Source: JBBDWJ01 sp040902925
GTDB taxonomy: Bacteria > Acidobacteriota > Terriglobia > Bryobacterales > UBA6623
Length of the DNA: 10,538 nt
Direction: 5' to 3'
Assembly: GCA_040902925.1 (NCBI GenBank)
Contig: JBBDWJ010000368.1
Coordinates: 1 to 10,538, forward strand
Every line of letters begins with the position of its first letter. Position 1 is the first letter of the stretch. Shown piece by piece: positions 5,523 to 10,538 of the stretch. A model generated the notes under the pieces. The model was not told the DNA's origin. It did no database searches and worked only from the letters and a program-made list of their open reading frames with translations. The translations under genes were made by a program, and so were the position numbers.

Positions 5523-8500
5523 CTAGAAACCGAAGCGTAGCCCAAGCCGGAACTGGCGTTCGTCCACGGCGCTCAATACCCTCAGGAAGTTTGGATTGGT
5601 GGCGTCGTTCGAGGCAAATCCGGTCGACAAACGGCTGTTAGTGAAGTTATACGCCTCGGCGCGGAAGGTCATCACAACCCTCTCGAAGAACCGGAAATCC
5701 TTGCTTAGCATCAGGTCGTGGCGAAGAACGCCGGGGTTGCGCAGGCTATTGCGGCCCATCGAGCCGAATCGCGGGGCCTGGCCGGCAGCGATCGCCGCGA
5801 AGGCGCTGCGGTCATAGAATGTTTGATCGGCGCCGATGCCTTCGGTTCGTATCACGTCCGCCTTCACTTGATCGGGAGTCTGCGCGTTGCCCGGCAGATT
5901 GAGCGTGCCGCCGGGAGCGCTCGGGGTGAACGGCGTACCCGAGTACGCGGCGGTAATGCCGTTGATCGACCATCCACCCACCACGTGCCTCATTGGTCCT
6001 GTGGAAACGAACTTCTTGCCTTGCCCGAACGGCAGCTCATAGACGTAAGCCATCTGGAATACGTGGGTGCGGTCGTATCCGGCGGTGGCGCGGTTGCGGC
6101 CGAACACCGGCTCCCAGTTGAACGACACGCCGGCCCAGCCTTCGTCGTCGGTCATGTTGATGGCCTTGGACCAGGTGTAGGCGCCCTGCAAAGTCAGTCC
6201 GCCGACGCGGCCGCGTAGCGAGGTCTGCAAGGCGTGGTAGTTCGAGCTCAAATAGCCATCCCACATATTGGTCGCGATATTGCGGCCAAAGCGGGCCGAG
6301 TAGGGCCGCCCGGCATTGCCGGCGCCCAGAATCTGGCCGGAGTTGATGTCGCGATCGGCGCTTTGATGGGTGACCTGGGTGCCGACGTAGGCCGCGGTGC
6401 CAACCAGCGAGCCCGGCAGGCGGCGCTCCAGCGTGAAGTTCCAGCTCTGAATGTAGCCGCGCGTGATCTGCCCCGGATAAGGACTGCGCATGTCGGCGGC
6501 GGCGGGCAGCTCGACGACGCCACTCGAAAGATCGGGGCCGACGACCGGCGGAACGCCTTCGGCCAACGACCCGCTCGACAGGTTCTCGTTGGCGGCCGGG
6601 AAGGCGAAGCTCACCGTAAGCGGGTACATGCCCTGCAGCGGCCGCGACCACGGCAGCGGGCTGTAGTTCATCGCGTACCCGGAGCGAATCACGGTGGCGT
6701 CATCGAAGCGAAATGCCAGGCCCAGGTGAGGCGAGAACATTTTTTTGCTCACCGAGAAACCGTTGTCGCGGGGCACATCGCCGCGGGCGCCCAGATAAAC
6801 CAGGTTCGTTTCCGGATCGAGCCGCTCGACGCCTTTGCCGTTGGACCGGCCAATCAGCGGATAGTATTCGTAGCGCACGCCCGCGTTGAGGGTCAGCTTG
6901 CGGGTGACTTGCATGCGGTCCTGCACAAACCAGCCGAATTGATATTCGCGGCCCGTCAGCATGACGTGCTGGATGCTCTTTCGTATCAGATTCGGCGACC
7001 CCAACAGGAAGGCGGCGTAGCCGTTGAAGTTGTTGAAGGAACCGTCGCTAGCGACGCCCCCGTTGAAGTTGAAATTGCCGCGCGGCCCAAAGCCCAGGTG
7101 CGGCGACCAGTGCGTCAGCTTATGCAGCACGCCGTCGAAGCCGAAGGCGAAGTTGTGCTTGCCCTTGATCCAGCGCAAGGTGTGCGTGGTGGTGTAGCTT
7201 TCCTTGACACGCTCGAGCGGCATCCAGCCAGGAACGCCAAAGCCGGTGTAGCCATTGATGGTGATGTTGGGGAAGCCCTGCTGGCGCGGGTCGGGCCCGC
7301 CCAGGCCGGGAATCCCGAGCGTGGCCGAAAAGTCTTTCCCGAAATCCTGGCCGCGCACGGTCTGGTCGAGGCGGTTGTAGCCAAGCACGCCATCGAGCAA
7401 CAGATTCGGCGTCAGCGTGTAGTTGTGGCCCGCCGAGGTGTTTTGAATGCGCGTATCGCCGAAGCCCGGGTCGGCGCCGGGCGAGGGGCCGACGCCGTCG
7501 CCAAAAATACCAACGCCACCCACGAAGGCGTTCATGATGCCATAGCGGCCCCAGATCGTGTGATAGGCGTTTCGCTGATAGTTGATCTTGACGTCATTGT
7601 AATCGCGGTTGAACTGCGGCGTGGCACCGATGGCGTAGTTATTCACCGCTCCCGCGATGTTGGGCTGGGGATAGAACGCTTGGATCTTTTGCGCGATCGG
7701 GCTGATCCGGTTGCCCGGAACGATGTTATCGGCAAACGGCGTCCTGCCGGTGCCGGTGGCCGTATTCCCTGTCAAAGGATCGAAGATGGCCGTGCCCGTC
7801 CCGGAAAAGTCGCCGCCCCGTATGGCATCCTGCGGCACGGAGTAGCGTCCAAAGGCGCCGTTGCGCTGTTTGGTGTTGTCGTAGCTATAGAAGTAGAACA
7901 GCTTGTTCTTCACGATCGGCCCGCCGATGGTGCCGCCAAAATTGTTGTAGATGCTGACCGGCTTTTGGGTGGTCGGCGTGAAGAAGAAGTTGCGCGCGCG
8001 CAGGCGCTGGTTGTCGTGATACCAGAACGCGCTGCCGTGCAGCGTATTCGTGCCGGACTTGGTAACCAGCGTAATCGCCGCGCCTCCAGCCATGCCCTGC
8101 TCGGCGTCGCCCGCCGTGGTCACGACATTGACGGTCTCCACCATCTCGGCGGGCACTACATAACCCGTGTGGTGCGGCAGCCAGACGTTGACGCTGGCGG
8201 CGCCGTCGATGCGCGTCACGTTGGTGCTGGCGTTCGTCCCATTGACGTTCGTCCGTAGCGATCGGGCGGGCGTATCCGTAACCGCGTTCTGAAACGAAGC
8301 CGGCGTCGCGCCGGGAACGAGATTAATCAGGCTCTGATAATTCCGGTACCCTGGCAGCGGCAGGTTCTTCACCAAATCCGATTGCAGCTCGGTGTGTGTA
8401 TCGGCTTTGTCGGTTTGCAGTTGCGCGGCGTCCGCCGACACCGTGATCTGCTCGGTCACCGCGCCTATCTCCATGACGAGGTTGAGGCGGCTGACGGTAT

Positions 8501-8813
8501 TGACCGTAACGGCGAGATCGGTGCGTGACTGCGTCTTGAACCCGGGGAATTCGGCCACGGCGTCATAGGTGCCGGCCGGAACATTCAAGATGGTGAACAA
8601 GCCGCTGGCGTCGGTCTGGGTCACCAGCGTGAGCCCGGTGCCCTTGTTGGTAATCGTCACCTTGACGTTTTCCACGATGCCACCGGTAGCATCCTCGACC
8701 AAGCCAACCACGCTTCCATAGAGGGTTTGGGCGACTGCTTGGTGATTACCGCAGAGCAATAACAGCAGGGCATTCAAAACCAGGCAACAGAAGCGGCGAG
8801 ACGTTTTAGTCAT
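5523..8813 (-). CDS. TonB-dependent outer-membrane receptor with N-terminal carboxypeptidase-regulatory-like domain
   Basis: This 1096-residue protein should form a TonB-gated beta-barrel that brings a large nutrient across the outer membrane; the substrate cannot be told from sequence. Residues 1-29 are a signal peptide with a Leu-rich core and an AVAQ end. Residues 31-115 are the carboxypeptidase-regulatory-like beta-sandwich (GLVEDATGGIVENVKVTITN, then LNVPAGTYDAVAEFPGFKT). The plug covers about 135-260 (NLPLPGYRNYQSLINLVPG, RIDGAASVNVW, GGAAITLVTKSGTNTLHGSAF). The remainder is barrel and ends in RLGLRFGF with the terminal Phe usual for outer-membrane proteins. This Oar-like layout is typical of Acidobacteria. 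ATG 8813 follows AAGGAG by 5 nt and starts exactly at the signal peptide; the frame stays open upstream to 9188, but those 125 codons look non-coding. No SusD-like or TonB/ExbBD gene is adjacent. Confidence 0.95.
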   Translation of the reverse strand: MTKTSRRFCCLVLNALLLLLCGNHQAVAQTLYGSVVGLVEDATGGIVENVKVTITNKGTGLTLVTQTDASGLFTILNVPAGTYDAVAEFPGFKTQSRTDLAVTVNTVSRLNLVMEIGAVTEQITVSADAAQLQTDKADTHTELQSDLVKNLPLPGYRNYQSLINLVPGATPASFQNAVTDTPARSLRTNVNGTNASTNVTRIDGAASVNVWLPHHTGYVVPAEMVETVNVVTTAGDAEQGMAGGAAITLVTKSGTNTLHGSAFWYHDNQRLRARNFFFTPTTQKPVSIYNNFGGTIGGPIVKNKLFYFYSYDNTKQRNGAFGRYSVPQDAIRGGDFSGTGTAIFDPLTGNTATGTGRTPFADNIVPGNRISPIAQKIQAFYPQPNIAGAVNNYAIGATPQFNRDYNDVKINYQRNAYHTIWGRYGIMNAFVGGVGIFGDGVGPSPGADPGFGDTRIQNTSAGHNYTLTPNLLLDGVLGYNRLDQTVRGQDFGKDFSATLGIPGLGGPDPRQQGFPNITINGYTGFGVPGWMPLERVKESYTTTHTLRWIKGKHNFAFGFDGVLHKLTHWSPHLGFGPRGNFNFNGGVASDGSFNNFNGYAAFLLGSPNLIRKSIQHVMLTGREYQFGWFVQDRMQVTRKLTLNAGVRYEYYPLIGRSNGKGVERLDPETNLVYLGARGDVPRDNGFSVSKKMFSPHLGLAFRFDDATVIRSGYAMNYSPLPWSRPLQGMYPLTVSFAFPAANENLSSGSLAEGVPPVVGPDLSSGVVELPAAADMRSPYPGQITRGYIQSWNFTLERRLPGSLVGTAAYVGTQVTHQSADRDINSGQILGAGNAGRPYSARFGRNIATNMWDGYLSSNYHALQTSLRGRVGGLTLQGAYTWSKAINMTDDEGWAGVSFNWEPVFGRNRATAGYDRTHVFQMAYVYELPFGQGKKFVSTGPMRHVVGGWSINGITAAYSGTPFTPSAPGGTLNLPGNAQTPDQVKADVIRTEGIGADQTFYDRSAFAAIAAGQAPRFGSMGRNSLRNPGVLRHDLMLSKDFRFFERVVMTFRAEAYNFTNSRLSTGFASNDATNPNFLRVLSAVDERQFRLGLRFGF

Positions 8814-8818
8814 CAGGA

Positions 8819-8839
8819 CTCCTTCGAGCCAGAGGCTCG
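8819..8839 (-). promoter_or_regulatory. leader hairpin abutting the receptor's Shine-Dalgarno
   Basis: On the minus strand, CGAGCC and GGCTCG (plus 8834-8839 and 8825-8830) form a perfect 6-bp stem with a 3-nt loop. The ribosome-binding site AAGGAG (8819-8824) follows with no spacer. Such a placement could tune ribosome access or protect the 5' end. The role is inferred. Confidence 0.5.
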
Positions 8840-8855
8840 GGTACGACAGGACCCA

Positions 8856-8907
8856 GCATACAACAGTTCTAGGTTCTGTATACAACTTTGTATACACGAC
8901 ACCTGTC
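8856..8907. promoter_or_regulatory. probable operator cluster upstream of the receptor: paired TGTATACA palindromes
   Basis: Two perfect 8-bp palindromes TGTATACA lie at 8877-8884 and 8889-8896, 12 bp apart centre to centre. A related GCATACAAC at 8856-8864 repeats GTATACAAC at 8878-8886 with one change, 22 bp apart. GACA-CC-TGTC (8898-8907) adds a further small inverted repeat. The cluster lies 43-94 bp before the start codon, where a promoter would be expected. Palindromic sites of this kind suit dimeric regulators of GntR or PadR type; the regulator is not in the window. Confidence 0.5.
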
Positions 8908-9428
8908 CCGACTTCGTCCGCCAGGCTGGCAGGGCGTCGGTCGGGGCTTCCCCCCCATCTCTTCACGGGGTGTAGCGCGAGCCCCCGTTCGGAGAGTTCG
9001 GTATCGTCGCTGGTCCAGCTATTTTGCAAGGACCATGTCTGGAAGCGTGCTACAAACAGCGGGAGACGAGAAGCCCGCGGCGGGGTTTTGTTGAAAACAA
9101 AGGGATAAATTGGGTTCGTTTGGCGCGTTTCGTTTTTTCGAGCACCCGAGCTGCTCCCAAACGCCACCTCGCGGAGCCACTCCACCACTCCGGTTTGAAG
9201 TTAGCACGGGGCGCCAAACAGACGGAGATTTTGGGGCGTACCGGTTTGATTCCGCGGCATGCGGAGCTGGCCAGCAGCCAATCGGCGTCCTGAGGCTGTG
9301 CCCGGGGCCGTAGTCTCCTGTCACCGTGGTGCGTGACACAAGTCAGAGGCGCTCGACAGCGGCTGCCACGCGATACGAAAACGTTCTTGACTTCGTATCC
9401 GTATTTATTTTGCTGACAGCACACCAGC
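8908..9428. other. long gene-free stretch, possible interspersed-repeat DNA
   Basis: No frame here has a start, ribosome-binding site and recognisable protein. On the minus strand, bases 9060-9150 hold an AT-richer patch within GC-rich DNA, including CCAAACGAACCCAATTTATC. I loosely associate such text with dispersed intergenic repeats in Acidobacteria and Planctomycetes genomes, without being able to search. The left part may hold the receptor's distal upstream region. Confidence 0.35.
9372..9399. repeat. perfect 8-bp inverted repeat downstream of the permease
   Basis: GATACGAA (9372-9379) and TTCGTATC (9392-9399) pair perfectly around a 12-nt loop, 30 bp beyond the permease stop. A T-rich run follows on the plus strand, not on the minus strand, so it does not look like a standard intrinsic terminator for the permease. 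It may be a hairpin at the 3' end of that transcript. Confidence 0.5.
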
Positions 9429-10529
9429 TTAGTCGTAGGAGAGCGATTCCAGCACATCCTGGCGTGCGGCCTTGTACGCCGGGTAGAGAACGCCGAGCAG
9501 GGCTCCGCATAGGGTGATCCCCGCTGCGATCAGCCACCACTCCAGCACGATCGATTGCTGCATCGAGGCCGGGATGAACAATCGAATCAACTCGCGCGTG
9601 CCGAAACTCGCGGCGATTCCCAGCACGGTTCCCAGCACCGCGAGCGCCATGGCTTCGCTGATCAGAATGCGCAGAATGTATCCCGGCGATGCCCCCAGCG
9701 ACTTCAAGATGCCGATCTCGCGGGTCCGCTCCAGAACGGCCGTGTGCATTGTGAGGAAGATGATCAGAAAGCCGAAACCCACGGACAAGGCGATGATTAC
9801 GCCGATGAACGCTTGCAGCTCGGGCAGATGGTTGACTGAAAATTGCGAAACGAACTCGTCAATGGAATACACCTGGTAGCCCGGCAGCTTCTGCTTGAGG
9901 GTTGCGATCACCGCATCACCATGGGCCGGGTCGTCGAGCTTGGCGTACACCATCGTGATCCTGTCGGTGGCGCCGATGAGCTCCTGGAGCGTATGGATCG
10001 GCAGCAAGACCCGCGCCATTTTGCCCGGCTCCACGATGCCGCAAACGCGCCACTGATGATCCAGGAAATCGAGCGAGTCGCCGACCGATAAATTCTCTTG
10101 CCTGGCGTAGTACTCGTCAATGATTGCGTCGTGGGGCCCTTGAAAGGGTCCGCCGGCGAGAAAGCGAAATCCGCCGGACATTTGCTCGAACATGCGGAGA
10201 TCGATTCCGGTCACGCGTTTGACGCCGCCCAACGGTTGAATCACCGCGCCCGTGGCGAGGATGACGTGATCCTCATTGCGGATCACGTCGACAAGCTTTT
10301 CCGGCATCGGCGCCGAGCTGAGGCCGATCGCGGACATCCCCGGCGGTAGTACAAGCAAGTCCGCGCCAGCGCCGCGCGCCCGATTGCGTTGCTCGTCCAA
10401 CATGCCGTGGCTGAGCCCGACCAGCGCCAGAATCATGGTGACGCCGAGGCCGATGGCCACGCCGCTCAAGAGCGTGCGCGTCAATCGATGCAGCAGGTTC
10501 GCGGACACGATCCGGTACAGCAGCGACAC
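9429..10529 (-). CDS. ABC transporter permease, MacB/FtsX type
   Basis: The 366 residues show the FtsX/MacB permease plan: TM1 at about 19-41, a periplasmic domain at about 45-235 (MacB_PCD-like), then TM2 (238-262), TM3 (288-312) and TM4 (329-350). The cytoplasmic motif ERTREIGILKSLGAS (267-281) lies between TM2 and TM3 and is the family signature that contacts the ATPase. Such permeases do not pump across the inner membrane; they couple ATP use to work in the periplasm, such as lipoprotein release or driving efflux partners. The ATPase is not in the window and would be expected upstream, past the right edge. The GTG at 10529 has GGAAG just before it. The frame stays open to the window's end (WKQ before the GTG), so the true start may lie outside. 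It ends at TAA 9429-9431. Confidence 0.92.
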   Translation of the reverse strand: MSLLYRIVSANLLHRLTRTLLSGVAIGLGVTMILALVGLSHGMLDEQRNRARGAGADLLVLPPGMSAIGLSSAPMPEKLVDVIRNEDHVILATGAVIQPLGGVKRVTGIDLRMFEQMSGGFRFLAGGPFQGPHDAIIDEYYARQENLSVGDSLDFLDHQWRVCGIVEPGKMARVLLPIHTLQELIGATDRITMVYAKLDDPAHGDAVIATLKQKLPGYQVYSIDEFVSQFSVNHLPELQAFIGVIIALSVGFGFLIIFLTMHTAVLERTREIGILKSLGASPGYILRILISEAMALAVLGTVLGIAASFGTRELIRLFIPASMQQSIVLEWWLIAAGITLCGALLGVLYPAYKAARQDVLESLSYD

Positions 10530-10538
10530 TTGCTTCCA

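Noticed and set aside
6234..8258. A 674-codon plus-strand frame opposite the receptor
   Set aside because: It is the antisense of an unmistakable TonB-dependent receptor, with Val/Ala/Arg-rich text and no motif.
8814..9188. A 125-codon N-terminal extension of the receptor
   Set aside because: The signal peptide starts exactly at ATG 8813 with AAGGAG upstream, and the extension would cross the TGTATACA palindromes.

Overview
The window looks like a piece of an Acidobacteria (Solibacter/Bryobacter-type) chromosome. The case rests on a GC-rich sequence and a long TonB-dependent receptor that starts with a carboxypeptidase-regulatory-like domain and has no SusD partner beside it, a gene type that is expanded in that phylum. 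This taxonomic call is an inference. A run of ten N at 5461-5470 shows that the sequence is a scaffold with a gap, so the order of genes across it is not proven.

Layout. Bases 1-678 hold no gene I can support; there may be the edge of a minus-strand gene at the far left. A small membrane protein (679-1026, minus) is divergent from a membrane-anchored protein with a cytoplasmic zinc-binding head, an Ala/Pro repeat stalk and a C-terminal Ig-like domain (1297-2310, plus). Between the ends of that gene and the convergent catalase lies a compact element of about 258 bp with 30-bp terminal inverted repeats. Each repeat is built of three copies of the heptamer CGCAGAT exactly 10 bp apart. The large-subunit catalase (2611-4695, minus) is divergent from a 16-cysteine DUF326/Csp-type copper-storage-like protein (4943-5296, plus); the two share a 247-bp intergenic region. 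After the gap, a 1096-residue TonB-dependent receptor (5523-8813, minus) ends at a hairpin terminator. It has a striking leader: paired TGTATACA palindromes and a small hairpin abutting its Shine-Dalgarno. A gene-free stretch of about 600 bp follows. The window closes with a MacB/FtsX-type ABC permease (9429-10529, minus), whose ATPase would lie beyond the right edge.

How they may work together. The catalase and the copper-storage-like protein form a plausible stress pair, since thiol-bound Cu(I) limits copper-driven peroxide chemistry and catalase removes peroxide. This is inferred from divergent placement only. The other genes look like single units of envelope biology: outer-membrane uptake, inner-membrane export or lipoprotein handling, and two uncharacterised membrane proteins. 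I see no defence island, CRISPR array, prophage, rRNA or tRNA. The least ordinary items are the heptamer-array element, the zinc-head/TM/Ig-like protein, the predicted Cys-Tyr catalase and the receptor leader.
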